Shown here: positions 1 through 11,493 of the stretch, in pieces
Position numbering within the stretch: position 1 is the stretch's first letter
Layout of the letters: the number at the start of each line of letters is the position of its first letter
Source of the DNA: Plotosus lineatus
Taxonomy: Eukaryota > Chordata > Actinopteri > Siluriformes > Plotosidae
Length of the DNA: 64,000 nt
NCBI GenBank assembly: GCA_024760905.1
Contig: CM045729.1
Coordinates: 82,063,550 to 82,127,549, forward strand
Direction: 5' to 3'
Made by a program: the position numbers and the translations under genes
The notes under the pieces: generated by a model
Seen by the model: only the letters and a program-made list of their open reading frames with translations
What the model was told of the DNA's origin: nothing
Database searches by the model: none

Positions 1-1780
1 ACATGTGCTGCTCCTCTGATGTACTCATTCCTGATCCTATCCATCCTTGTTACTCCCTAAGTAAAGCTCAACATTTTCATCTCTGCTACCTCCAGCTCTG
101 CCTCCTGTCTTTTCCCCAGGGCCACTGTTTCTAAACCATACAATATCGCTGGCCTCATCACCGTCTTGTACACGTTTCCTTTCATTTTTGCTGATACCTT
201 CCTATCACACATCACACCGGACACTTTTCTCCAACCATTCCAGCCTGCCTGCACACACTTGTTCACCTCTTTTCCACACTCTCCATTGCTCTGGATTGTT
301 GAGCCTAGGTACTTAAAATCCTTCACCATCTCTGCTCCCTGTACCATCACCATTCCTCTTTGGTCCTTGTCATTCACACACATGTATTCTGTTTTACTGA
401 GGCTAACCTTCATTTCTCTCCTTTCCAGGGCATACCTCCACCTCTCTAGATCTGCAAACATCACAGTCCATGGAGAATCTTGTCTAACCTCGTCTGTCAG
501 CCTGTCCACCACCATAGCAAACAAGAAGGGGCTCAGAGCTGACTCTTCATGCAGTCCCACCTCCACCTTGAACTCTTCTGACACACCGACAGCACACCTC
601 ACCACTGTCTTACATCATACATGTCCTGCACCACTCTAACATACTTCTCTGCCACTCCAGACGTCCTCATGCAATACCACAGTTCCTCTCTCGGCACCCT
701 GTCATATGCTTTCTCCAGATCCAGGAAGGCACACTGCAGCTCCTTCTGACCTTCTCTATACTTCTCTATTAACAGCTTCAAAGCAAACACTACATCTATG
801 GTACTCTTTCTTGGCATGAAACCGGACTGTTGTTCACAAATACTGACCTCTGCCCTTAGTCTAGCTTCCACTATTCTTTCCCATAACTTCATCATATGGC
901 TCATCAACTTTATCCCTCTGTAGTTGCCACAACTCTGCACATCTCCCTTCTTCTTAAAAATCGGCACAAGCACACTTCTCCTCCATTCCTTCGACATCCT
1001 CTAACTCTCCAAGAACTTGTTGAATGTTCTTGTCAGAAAATCTACTGCTACCTGTCCTAGAAACTTCCACCAGTATGACATCAGGACCAACTTGCCTTTC
1101 CACTCTTCATCCTCTTCAATGCCCTTCTCACTTCACCCTTATTAATCTTTGCTACTTTCTGGTCATCAACAGTCACCTCTGCTACTCTCTTTTCTCTCTC
1201 ATTTTCCTCATTCATTGTATCCCAGCACACTTCTGTCATCAGCCAATACATTTTCCTCTCTGTCCTTAATCACTCTAATTTGCTGCACGTCCTTCCCATC
1301 TCTATTTCTTTGCTGTGCCAACCTGTATAAATCATTTTCTCCCTCTTTACTGTCCAACCTAGCATACAAGTCATCATACGCTCTCTGTTTGGCCTTTGAC
1401 ACCGCTACCTTCGCCTTATGCTGTGACTCCCTGTACTCCTGTTTACTCTCTTCGGTCCTCTCTATGTCCCACTTCTTCTTGGCTCACCTTTTCCTTTGTA
1501 CACACTAATGCACTTTCTCATTCCACCACCAAGTCTCCTTATCTACTATCCTTCCAGAGGACACATCAAGTACTCTCCTACCTGTCTCCCTGATCACATT
1601 AGCTGTAGTTGTCCAGTCATCTGGAAGCAAATTCTGACCACCCAAACCTGTTTCAACTCTTCCTTGAAGACAACATGACACTCTTCCTTTTTCAGCTTCC
1701 ACCCTTTGTCCTCTGCTCTGCCTTTGCCTTCTTCACCTTTCTTACCATCAGCGTCATCCTGCACACCACCATCCTATGCT
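1..1780 (-). mobile_element. RTE-clade LINE copy A, truncated by window edge, reverse transcriptase part
   Basis: On the minus strand broken frames read GNYRGIKLMSHMMKLWERIV, LDLEKAYDRVPREELWY and FKYLGSTIQSNGECGK, hallmarks of the reverse transcriptase of this LINE, which recurs eight times in the window. The catalytic stretch reads VMFADLERW: about 50 bp including the second Asp and the following VICSES region are missing. Homology ends near 1780, inside the linker before the RT, so the copy is 5'-truncated. Its 3' end lies left of position 1. It is dead. Confidence 0.9.
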
Positions 1781-2087
1781 GGCAAAAGTGGGTGTAACTG
1801 CATAAATTAGTTAAATGAGCCAATTCCTCACCAAATTTAACCTTTTAAATTGTGTCAAAGAAAACAAACATGGATCATAAAAATAGTTCTGTAAAGCAAA
1901 TTCAGGATAGTTACAAAAAGTGCAGCGCTCGATAAGAAGTGCACTCAGGAGTGCATACACACACCAATATTACACGCACAACATATAGAAACCTGACTGT
2001 GAAAACTCTCCTGCGGTTCAAGAGTCCGCTGATTTTCTTTTGGATTTCAAAAATCGGCTTACTGTATTATGCTTTGCAGCATATCAG

Positions 2088-2167
<80 letters not shown>

Positions 2168-2266
2168 CCTAAACAGCCCCAACGACACAAGACGACTGGT
2201 TAAAAACGTAAAGCTTGGAATTGCTAATCTATTGCTTGTTTAGTGGATTAAAACAAAGCATATATC
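1781..2266. other. Non-coding flank with a (CA)n microsatellite
   Basis: AT-rich sequence without a credible gene. A pure (CA)n array runs from about 2089 to 2165. Confidence 0.7.
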
Positions 2267-2999
2267 CAGAGGTACCTTGATTACAAGTGTCTTCTAAAAT
2301 GAATTTTCCATGATACGAGCTTTGATTCACCAAAAATCTGCCCCAGCCAACCAGCAAATTTTCTACTTCCGAGCTCTACTGGGGAAAATTTTTTTTCTGG
2401 CCGATTAGCCTCGTATTCGACCTGCTCCACACGCAACTATAAACTGTTTACTGCACTTCATATTGTTTGCTCAGTGCTTTTTCCCTACACCACAGGAAAC
2501 ACAGTGAGAGCACCACTGCCACCTACAGTAGAGGATGCAAAATTCCACTTAATTCTTGTACACTATGGCAAAAAAGCAAGTTCCCCAGGGTCATATGTGC
2601 CAATTAGCTTTGTTAAAACAGTTAAAAAAAACTATAAATAAATAAATAAAATAAAAAATAGTCATCTAAGTTAATTTTAAGTGCTATTGTTAAGTTTCAA
2701 CACACTTACTGTATTGTTTATTGACTTATTGTTAATTCTTGTTTTATTATTATTTTTTGTTAATTACAGTATTATTAATGCTACTGTACATGTGTTCTTA
2801 TTGAATGTTTGTTACATGTTTATCTTAAATATATTACGTCAAAAATACTTCTTTGTGTCAGCTTATATGAGTTTGGGAGAGGGTTGGAACAGATTAATTG
2901 GTTTTCTATTATTTCCAATGGGAATTTTTGTTTCATCTCATGTTCCACTTATGAGCTTGCCCTCGGAACGGATTAATTTTGTAAGTCGAGGTACCACTG
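2267..2999. mobile_element. Tigger/pogo-like non-autonomous DNA transposon
   Basis: The ends are inverted and related: left cagaggtaccttgattac, right the complement of cagtggtacctcgacttac, followed by TA. The right end also carries the 'fall to lower case' consensus inward of the TIR, an attempt to find 'aattaatccgttccgag', seen again at 59640-59690. The interior has no transposase frame, so this is a deletion derivative of about 730 bp. Confidence 0.6.
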
Positions 3000-3601
3000 T
3001 ATATTGGATTGAAAGGCTGTTAGTGATCTTTCCTACAGTGTGCACTAAGCTATAAGTACTTTCTTCTTATTTTATACGCTGACTTGAAATTTAAATAAAC
3101 GAGAACATGATGGAATCGATGAACAGAGATAACTCTATATACAAAGTCATGGAGTTCTGAAAGAGAACTCATCAGGCCAGTTGATGGACCTTCTTAAAGT
3201 CATTTGTCCCGTTGCAGATTTCAATTTATTTTCTTTATCCTGATGAGCCTGAGTGTGCTGGACAGGAGATCCGCATGCTCCTGTCATTTCAGTGAAGCCA
3301 TGACAAGCAGAATGAAAGGAGAATATTAGTGAAATCGGAAATTCTTTCCTGGCTCAGGTTTCAACCACTGAGAAATAAAAGTGGAGATTGTGGTGTAAAT
3401 CCAGTCAGTTCTCCATTTGTGCCGGTAATCATCCAGGAACTATTTGATGCTTAGAGAGAACATGGAGCTCTGTTAAAGAGGAGGCAAGATCTTCCAGCAG
3501 CAGTAGGATTTACTCTAAGATCCTGAAACACTTTGACTGTACACCGGTCACCTCTATTTAATTAATTGCTATCTTCTGGTGACACCTATGCCTGTGGAGT
3601 T
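3000..3601. other. Apparently unique non-coding sequence
   Basis: I see no gene, RNA or recognisable repeat in this 600-bp stretch. Confidence 0.5.
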
Positions 3602-5616
3602 TCACAGAATTCATCTCATCTCATCTCATCTTCTTCCGCTTAGTCCGGGGTCGGGTCGCGGGGGCAGCAACCTTAGCAAAGAGGTCCAGACATCCCTCTC
3701 CCGAGCCACTTCCTCCAACTCTCCCGGGGGGACACCGAGGCGGTCCCAGACAAGCCGAGAGACATAGTCCCTCCAGCGTGTTCTAGGTCGACCCCGGGGT
3801 CTCTTCCGGGTTGGACATGCCCGAAACACCACACCAGGGAGGCGTCCGGGGGGCATTCTAACCAGATGCCCGAGCCACCTCAACTGGCCCCTCTCAATGC
3901 GGAGGAGCAGCGGATCTACTCGAGCTCTCCCGGAGGGCGGAGCTACTCACCCTATCTCTAAGGGGGAACCCCGCCACCCGGCGAAGAAAGCTCATTTCAG
4001 CCGCTTGTATCCGTGATCTTGTTCTTTCGGTCATTACCCAAAGCTCGTGACCATAGGTGAGGGTTGGAACGTAGATCGACTGGTAAATTGAGAGCTTCGC
4101 CTTGCGGCTCAGCTCCTTTTTCACCACGACGGACCGGTACAGGCACCGCTAACAGCAGAGGCTGCAGCGATCCGTCTGTCGATCTCTCGCTCCATCCTTC
4201 CCTCACTCGTAAACAAGACCCCAAGATACTTAAACTCCTCCACTTGGGGCAGGACCTCATCCCCGACTCCAGAGGGTGCATTCCACCATTGTCCGACTGA
4301 GAACCATGGCCTCGGACTTGGAGGTACTGATCTTCATCCCGGCTGCTTCACACTCAGCTGCGAATCGCTCCAATGAGAGCTGGAGGGCCCGACTTGATGA
4401 AGCCAAAGGACAACATCATCCGCAAAGCAGAGATGATATCCGATGGCCACCGAACCAGAACCCCTCATCGCCTCGACTGTGCCTAGAAATTCTGTCCATA
4501 AAAATTATGAACAGAATCGGTGACAAAGGACAGCCTTGGCGGACTCCAACTCCCACGGAAACGAATCCGAGCTGCTGTTACCAATACGGACCAAACTCTG
4601 GCTCGGTGATACAGCGACCGAATAGCTCGTAGCAACGGATCCGAACACCGTACTCTCGAGCACGCCCCACAAGATCTTTCGAGGGACACGGTCGAAAGCC
4701 TTCTCCAAATCCACAAAGCACATGTGGACAGATTGGGCAAACTCCCATGCCCCTCCAGAATCCTGTGGAGCGTATAGAGTTGGTCAAGAGTGCTGCGGCC
4801 AGGACGAAAACCACATTGTTCCTCCTGAATCCGAGGTTCGACTATCGGTCGGATCCTCCTCTCTAGTACCCCTGCATAGACTTTACCAGGTAGGCTGAGG
4901 AGTGTAATTCCCGATAATTGGAACACACCCTCCGGTCCCCTTCTTAAAAATTGGGACCACCACCCCAGTTTGCCAATCCAGAGGTACAGCCCCGATGACC
5001 ACGCCGATGTTGCAGAGACGTGTCAACCAAGACAGTCCTACAACATCCAGAGTCCTGAGGTATTCCGGGCGGAGCTCGTCCAACCCCAGAGCTCGACCAC
5101 CGAGGAGCTTTTGACAACCTCAGTGACCTCCACTCCAGTGATGGGCGGACCCTCACCCGAACCCCCAGGGTCTTCCTCTTCCACGGAGGGCGTGTTGGTG
5201 GGATTGAGAAGGTCCTCAAAGTATTCCCTCCACCTCTCAACAACATCCCCAGTCAAGGTAAGCAGCTCCCCACCTCCACCGTAAACAGTGTTTGTGAAGA
5301 ACTGCTTCCCCCTCCTGAGGCGTCGGATGGTGGCCCAGAACCTTTTTGAGGCCAACCGATAATCACTCTCCAGGCCCTCACCGAACTCCTCCCACGCCCG
5401 AGATTTTGCATCTGCGACAGCCTCGGCTGCAGCACGTTTGGCCTGCCGGTACCCGTTTGCTGCCTCAGGAGTCCCACAGGCTAATAAAACCCGATAGGCC
5501 TCCTTCTTCAGCTGGATGGCCCCCTTCACCGCTGGAGTCCACCACCGTGTTCGGGGATTACCGCCACGACAAGCACCGACGACCTTGTCATATAAAATGC
5601 TTGTCACAGAATTCAT
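3602..5616 (-). mobile_element. Rex3 (RTE-clade) LINE, 5'-truncated, with target duplication
   Basis: The body is 3615-5603. The minus strand reads from an endonuclease/RT linker (QLKKEAYRVLLACGTPEAAN) through RT (EQCGFRPGRSTLDQLYTLHR, CFVDLEKAFDRVPRKILWG) to the C-terminal region (YVPTLTYGHELWVMTERTRS, PRGRPRTRWRDYVSRLVWDR). cggtgacaaaggacagcctt near 4520 and accaccaccccagtttgcca near 4960 match sequences conserved in teleost Rex3. Several frameshifts make it inactive, although the FADDVV codons survive near 4415. The 3' tail is (GATGA)n. The 13-bp direct repeat tcacagaattcat flanks it (3602-3614, 5604-5616). Confidence 0.92.
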
Positions 5617-6359
5617 GAATTCATGAATTCATGAATTATTAAAACAAGGAAATGTATGTAGCATCTATAAAGTCACATCACTCAGTTCCCATATACTGGA
5701 TGCAGATATAATGTGTTTATCTTTTTACACTTTTTTGCAGTAATCATTAACTCCACCAAGTAGATCAGGTTTTTCTTGTGGTTTGTTCATCTGGCTTTAC
5801 GCTGCAGGATACAATACTGGTCTTTCTGGAAGTCTGGATTCAGCAATGCTGCTTAAAATCTTAACAGCGACTAAATGTAGCCAGCTCAGTGACAAGCTGG
5901 TGATAGTGGGGCTCGAACCCCTGACCTTGGGATCAGTAACGAACAGGTAGTCACGAAGTATCAGGACGAACATTTCATAAGTAATCTGTTTAAGTGGTAA
6001 CGGATCAGATGTTGAAGAGCATTTTAGCAGAGATTCACCAACCTGTAAAAAACTACATCTACAAACTATAGAACAATTTCAGAATAATGTTGCTCAGCAT
6101 AAAAGTTTCAAAAACTTTGAATCGTCATACTGGATGGTCGTGATATTCACACCCCTCAGGCAGCACTGGATTAAAACACACTTGACTCTACAAAGGAAAT
6201 CACCACATGTGCTCTAACATTCCCACAAATCTTACTGCAGTAGTTTTAATGACATTGGTGTGAAAACAAACATTCAGAAAGAACCCAGTTCTCCAGACGT
6301 ACTGGGAATATTACCAGGGAAACATTCCTTTTCTCCAAAGCTGAGAGTGTTGTGCACTG
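5617..6359. other. Non-coding; tRNA-like SINE scrap near 5868-5945
   Basis: Mostly unrecognised sequence. On the minus strand 5868-5945 includes a B-box-like ggggttcgagccccac, so it is probably the head of an old tRNA-derived SINE. Three further copies of gaattcat follow the Rex3 target duplication at the left edge. Confidence 0.45.
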
Positions 6360-6729
6360 GGACCCCCCCCACCCTGGGACCCCCCCCCACCCCTCTCTCT
6401 CTCCACCTCTCTCTCTCTCCCCTCTCCCTCCCTCTCTCTCTCTCCCCTCCCTCTCTCTCTCTCTCTCTCCCCTCCCTCTCTCCCTCTCTCTAACTCCCTG
6501 TCCCCTCCCCTCTCTCCCCCTCTCTCTATCCCCTCCCTCCCCTATCTCTCTCTCCCCTCTCTTCCTTCCTCTCCCCCCTCTCTCTCTCTCTCTCTCTCTC
6601 ACCCCCTCTCTGTCCCCCTCCCCTCTCTCCCCCTCTCTCTATCCCTCTCCCTCCCCCTCTCTCTGTCTCCCTCCAACTCTCTCCCCTCTTTCTCCCACTC
6701 TCTCTCTCTCTCTCCCCCTCGCCCCCTCT
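6360..6729 (+). repeat. (CT)n-rich polypyrimidine tract
   Basis: About 370 bp of almost uninterrupted C and T on the + strand (homopurine on the other). Long open frames here are artefacts of the simple repeat. Confidence 0.95.
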
Positions 6730-6860
6730 GGTTCACCACAGATAGTCCTGTCTTCCTAAGCATGTGGAAGAAAGAATCCAATGTTGTTCAAGTCTTCTTC
6801 TTTGAGAAAGACGGATTCTGATCTCCACATACAAACATAGGCTTGAAATCCACTTTTATC

Positions 6861-6988
6861 TTCATTCATTCATTTTCTGAATTGCTAAATCCTAATTAGG
6901 GTCAGGGGAGGCTGGTGCCCATCTCAGCTGACGCTGGGTGGGGGAGGGGGTTACACCCTGGGCAGCTTATCAGATCATCACAGGGCCA
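6861..6988 (-). repeat. SINE-like repeat, tail fragment
   Basis: Complement of the family tail (ggcctgcgagctgt... to ...cctaattaggat...aatgaatg) that recurs across the window. The tRNA-like head is missing. Confidence 0.7.
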
Positions 6989-7009
6989 TGCTTTAATTTT
7001 TTGGCTAAA

Positions 7010-7480
7010 ATTCCTAAAGGAATGTTTGGTGCAAAACCAACTCACCAAAATAACCCTCCATGTCTGAGGGTAGTGTCATGCTCTGAGGCTGTGTTCCTTC
7101 AGCTGGAATTGGAGCTTTATTCAAGGTGGAGGGAATTATGAACTGTTCCCAATACTTCAGCAGGTATATGGGGTTGTTTAGGTGATGTGGAGTTTTGTTT
7201 TTACACCAAACATATCTTTTAAGAACTATGGAATTGATATCAACCATCAGATCTTCAGGACTCTTTTAAAAAGCTGAAGATGAAGAGGAATTTCATCCTC
7301 TCAGCTCAACAATGACCAAAATCGTACCTCCAAGTCAACACAGGAACGACTTCACCTGAAGATAAAAGCATTGTAACAGAGACCACAAACCAGACCTGAA
7401 TCCAACTGAGCACCTGTGAAGTGACCTGAAGAGGGGGAGGGGGGCATACAGAAGACTGCCCAAAAATCTTGAATACTGTC
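7010..7480 (+). pseudogene. Tc1-like transposase relic I
   Basis: Frames broken by indels still read, in order, NVWCKTNS, GSVMLWGCVPSAGIGALFKV, NDQNRTSKSTQERL (second catalytic Asp area) and PDLNPTEHL (catalytic Glu area) of a Tc1/mariner DDE transposase. No terminal repeats are visible and the N-terminal half is absent. Confidence 0.6.
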
Positions 7481-7714
7481 AAAAAATCAAGAAGTACTCC
7501 AATGAAGTATCAGTTCAGGGCTGTTTATCTTGCTTTTTATATCAACTGTATCTCAGTATCATATCTCCGTATCAAAGGACACACCAAGCATTTTAAAGCC
7601 ATCATGGTTCCAAGAGCACTGTTTGGGTCATTGAGGAATTTATTTTGTCAGAGTCCAGTTGGAAGGAATACTTTCATTCCAGACGATGTGAGATGGTGAA
7701 GCTTCTGGTAGAGT

Positions 7715-7825
7715 CACAGGGAGCTTGGTGTCCATCTCAGCCGACTCTGGGCGAGGGCACAGTGCACCCAGGACATCTTGCCAGGCCATCCCAGGGCAGA
7801 GACATGCTGACGGTGTCAGTGATCG
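7715..7825 (-). repeat. SINE-like repeat, tail fragment
   Basis: Contains cttgccaggccatcccaggg and ccatctcagccgactctggg, the same tail module as at 6861 and 11008, in minus orientation. Confidence 0.6.
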
Positions 7826-8727
7826 ACCCTGTGGGACGTTCTTTTGCAGCCAGTTTGCTTGTCTGTTATGAAAGGAATGGTTGAGGCACGGAACTCCCAC
7901 TTCCCTCTTTGATGAATAGCTGATCCTATTTGCTTTACATGTGACATGTGCCTTCAACATGTCAGGGATTATATAATGATTTCTTCACTATCAGTAATCG
8001 CAAATTTTGTCACCATAAATCTGTGCACATCACTTCTCAAACATTAGAACACTGAAAGTGTGCAACTATAAGGACACTGAATTTACAGTTGCTGTGTCCA
8101 GAGATGGTGCTAAACTCGGTATTCCACTTGTTAGCTTGGATCCAGACCAGGCTGTAAGCACAGTGACGGTCTCAGTTCGTAAAGACACAGACGGAGTAAG
8201 GCTGTTCCAAGGCTGAGGGAACAGGTGGTCGTGAATGAAGACACTTGACAGCTATCTGCTCCAAGGCGCTGGAGTTGATGCGAGGGTGTAGGCTTCTGAT
8301 CTGCATATGAGGAAGTGAGGGTTGATGATTTTGGGGTAGACAATAATGAAGGCAATGTTTTGACCAGGTAGTTCATTCTCCTTCACCCCAGGAAATGCTT
8401 GGTTGATGAACTTGTGTCCAGGGAAGTCCCAGAAAGCGGGGGTACTTGAGGCTGATGGTAATCAGGAAGGTGCTAGGTAGGGATGTCTAGTGGCACATCG
8501 ACGAAGTGCATGACTGTTAACCCAGAGATCGCAAGTGTGAATCCCAGATAATGCCATTTTCTGCATTTTTGATCGTAGTAGCTGTTACCCAAGCAGCAAG
8601 TCCCCCCTCTTGGCGCCACGAGCAGTATCCAATGGAAGGGTAGAAGCCGATATGACTGTTTCCAGTGCTGTTGCAGGAGTTGCCAGAACATTAATTTTTG
8701 ATAATACGGTATATTATGTGAACTACC
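7826..8727. other. Non-coding, no clear features
   Basis: No gene seen. About 8486-8545 may be a very diverged tRNA-like head of the repeat whose tail follows at 8728. Confidence 0.4.
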
Positions 8728-8848
8728 CTGCAATTTTCTGGTGAGCTGTCCAGGGTGTACTCTGCCCTTGCCCTGAGTGGCCGTTGATGGGTGACAGCCT
8801 ACTCATGACCCTAATTATGATTAAGTGGTTCAGAAAATGACTGAATGC
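8728..8848 (+). repeat. SINE-like repeat, tail fragment
   Basis: ggtgagctgtccagggtgta through attaagtggttcagaaaatg: the shared tail module in plus orientation. Confidence 0.7.
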
Positions 8849-9403
8849 ATTATGTGCAGTATAATGATACAGCAGGGAAAGGGAACCTCGGGAACACAGT
8901 CTGAAGTCTGCACTAAATATGATTTAACATTAAGGACACCATGGGATCTTATGTAATGGGACAGACATTTTTGTCTGGTCACTGAGAGGGGAAAAAGAAT
9001 GGTTATCTCAACGCCATGTTCACAAAACAACAGTGTCAGTGTCTAAAACTCTCCATCCACTAAACGGTGCTGTTGTTTATTTTCCACGGGCACTGAGCTT
9101 CAGTCCGCCACACGAGGACAGATAGACAGGAAAATCTTTCACTTCGTCTCAAACCATTTACCAGCAATCCTATCAAGCAGCTTCCACAAAGTTCTACCTG
9201 TCAAGCACACAGTGTATTATTCATACACTAAAGCAATCAGAGAGGCCTTTATTCATGTTTAATAAGAAATCTTTACATAACAATCGCCAATCTTGTATTT
9301 ATTTCTTTATGGAAAAACAAACTGATATTTTATTGTAATTAGGACATCATAAATTAATATATTTTACCAATCAAACAAAAGATATGAACAGTAATGTGTA
9401 TTT
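8849..9403. other. Non-coding, no clear features
   Basis: AT-rich sequence with no recognisable gene or repeat. Confidence 0.45.
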
Positions 9404-10235
9404 CAGTGGCAAAAAAAAATATTACACCCCCGCAGACTTTCCCACTTAAAATGACTATAATCACACCCAGGTGTGTCAGGTCAGGTCACATGATCAGAAC
9501 ATCGTTACACAGCGGTTTGAAGAAGACTCCTCCTATTTAAACCTCAGACATTTGGTGCCTCTTCTGTTGAAGTGAGATTGAGCACCACGGTGAGAGCCAA
9601 AGAGCCGCCTGAAGCACCCAGGTAGAAGATCGTGGTGCTTATGAGTCTCAAAGGGATTGAAAAAGATATAAAACGAATTTAACATCAGCTGTTCCACCAT
9701 CCGGAAAATTGTTTAAAAGAGGAGGACATTCAAAATAACTGCCACCATGTCCAGGTCTGGCCGTCTGAGCAAGTTCACTCCCAGAGCAGACAGCAGGATG
9801 CTAAAAGAAGTCATCAAAAGTCCTAAAATATTATCACAGGAGCTGCAGCAAGTTCTCGTTACCATCGCTGTAAAAGCGCAGGATTCTACAATCAGAAAGA
9901 GATGACCCAAGTTTGACCTTCATGGGAGGAGTGCAAGGAGGAAATCTTCGCTCTCTAAAAAGAACGTTAAGGCCAGACTGAAGTTTGAAAGAGAGAACAC
10001 TGACAAAGACCAGGTCTTCTGGAATAATATTTTTGGAGAGATGAGTCCAAAGTTGAATTCTTTGGACACCAGAGTGGAAGAGATGTTTGGTGGAAACCAA
10101 ATACCACAGTGCAGGGAAAGAGACTCATACCAACTGAGAAGCATGGAGGCGGACACGTCAGGGTTTGGGAATGCTTTGCTTTAGCAGGACTTGTCTGGCT
10201 CACCATCATTGAATCCACCACAAATTCTACTGTGG
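9404..10235 (+). pseudogene. Tc1-like element relic II
   Basis: It starts with a Tc1-like end (cagtggcaaaaaaaa). Broken frames give helix-turn-helix text (LMSLKGIEKDIKNEFNISC then STIRKIV) and the first catalytic Asp region, DESKVEFFGHQSGRDVWWKP, then KHGGGHVRVWECF. This is a different and older Tc1 family than those at 47851 and 51856. The 3' part (remaining DDE region and right terminal repeat) is missing. Confidence 0.7.
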
Positions 10236-10375
10236 GTCATGGGGGGCTTGAGGATTAAATCACTTTGTTTCCCAGAAATAAATAAAAACAATATTGGATA
10301 TGTTATGTGAGCATTCCTTAAAAAGAGTTGAGCATTTAATGGGATGTATTAATGTTTTCACCTCACTGTGTGTGC

Positions 10376-10377
<2 letters not shown>

Positions 10378-10465
<88 letters not shown>
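10378..10465 (+). repeat. (TA)n(GA)n microsatellite
   Basis: About 54 bp of TA followed directly by about 34 bp of GA. Confidence 0.95.
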
Positions 10466-10467
<2 letters not shown>

Positions 10468-11007
10468 TCCATGCTGCAGCGATCAGTGCTAATTAGTCCC
10501 GGCTGTTCTCATGTCTATATATTACTTTCCTGTTGTGTGTCTCTCTGCCTGTTCTTCTGGCCTCTCTGATGAGTAGCAGCGTTCCAGTCATCTTCCCAGT
10601 GTTTTGGTTTTTTTGGATTCCCTTCTCAGCCTCTTCCTGCCAGATGTGTTTTGACCTTTTGGGGTTTTTTTTTTTTTTTTAGATTTCCCCCTGATTTCGG
10701 ACTTGTATCAGTTAGCAAGGGCCCTATTAATTCTGCTAGCCGCTGTGGCCCTGACTCACAATCCCTCTTTGCTTAGCACAGAACAAAGTTCCTCAGCTTC
10801 ACTCAAGGTACAAATATTCTTTGTAATCCAGTCTCCACCCCACTCTGACACCTACTGACTTCCTTCTGAGCAATTGCTGTGTGTGAACTAACTAGTGTCC
10901 TCCTCTGATTATAACACGTCCAAGTCAGTCATTAAATTACTTTAACTTACCTGTTGTGCTCGGGATCCTCATTTGATCGATGTCCAGAACCTGTTGTATA
11001 TATTATT
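10466..11007. other. Non-coding, possibly an old LTR fragment
   Basis: T/C-rich sequence with tctatatatt near 10515 and a right part (taacttacctgttgtgctcg) that resembles the U5 end of fish LTRs. No paired end or target duplication was found, so this is only a suggestion. Confidence 0.25.
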
Positions 11008-11356
11008 CATCATCATCATCATTTTCTGTAACCGCTTCATCCTAATTAGGGTCGCGGGGAGGCTGGTGCCCATCCCAGCCAACTCAGGGCGAGGGCAGAG
11101 TACACCCTGGACAGCTCGCCAGGCCATCGCAGGGCGGAAACACGCTGACGGCTTTGCAGCCTACTCTTGTCGAAAGTCAGCAATGGTTCTTTTACATGCC
11201 TCACACCATAGACAGTGAGATACATGGCCGGCCTTTGATAACCCAGTTAGCTGCACTGGGGGGGGGGCAGTGACAACCCTGTGGAGAGTGGGACTCGAAC
11301 CCCCAACCTTTGGATCAGCGATCCGGCACCTTATACCACTAGACCACCACTGCCCC
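11008..11356 (-). repeat. tRNA-headed SINE-like repeat, tRNA-Glu-like head (type 2)
   Basis: On the minus strand it begins ggggcagtggtggtctagtg, with an A-box-like tggtctagtggtataagg and a B-box-like ggttcgagtcc, as in tRNA-Glu-type promoters for RNA polymerase III. The far end is the common tail ending in cctaattaggatgaagcgg. Its clover-leaf is degenerate and it is joined to SINE sequence, so it is not a functional tRNA gene. Confidence 0.7.
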
Positions 11357-11384
11357 TGTATATATTATTTAAAAAGTTAAATTA

Positions 11385-11488
<104 letters not shown>

Positions 11489-11493
11489 CATAA

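Noticed and set aside
2040..2243. His-Thr repeat protein
   Set aside because: Pure (CA)n microsatellite read as codons. The same applies to the His-Thr, Cys-Val and Ile-Tyr frames near 10300, 11400, 14400, 23100, 28100, 28500, 29400 and 51700.
6246..6602. Arg-Glu-rich protein on the minus strand
   Set aside because: Product of the (CT)n tract. No conserved domain or start context.
11281..11356. A genuine tRNA gene on the minus strand
   Set aside because: It has A- and B-box-like motifs, but the arms do not pair properly and it continues into SINE sequence repeated elsewhere.
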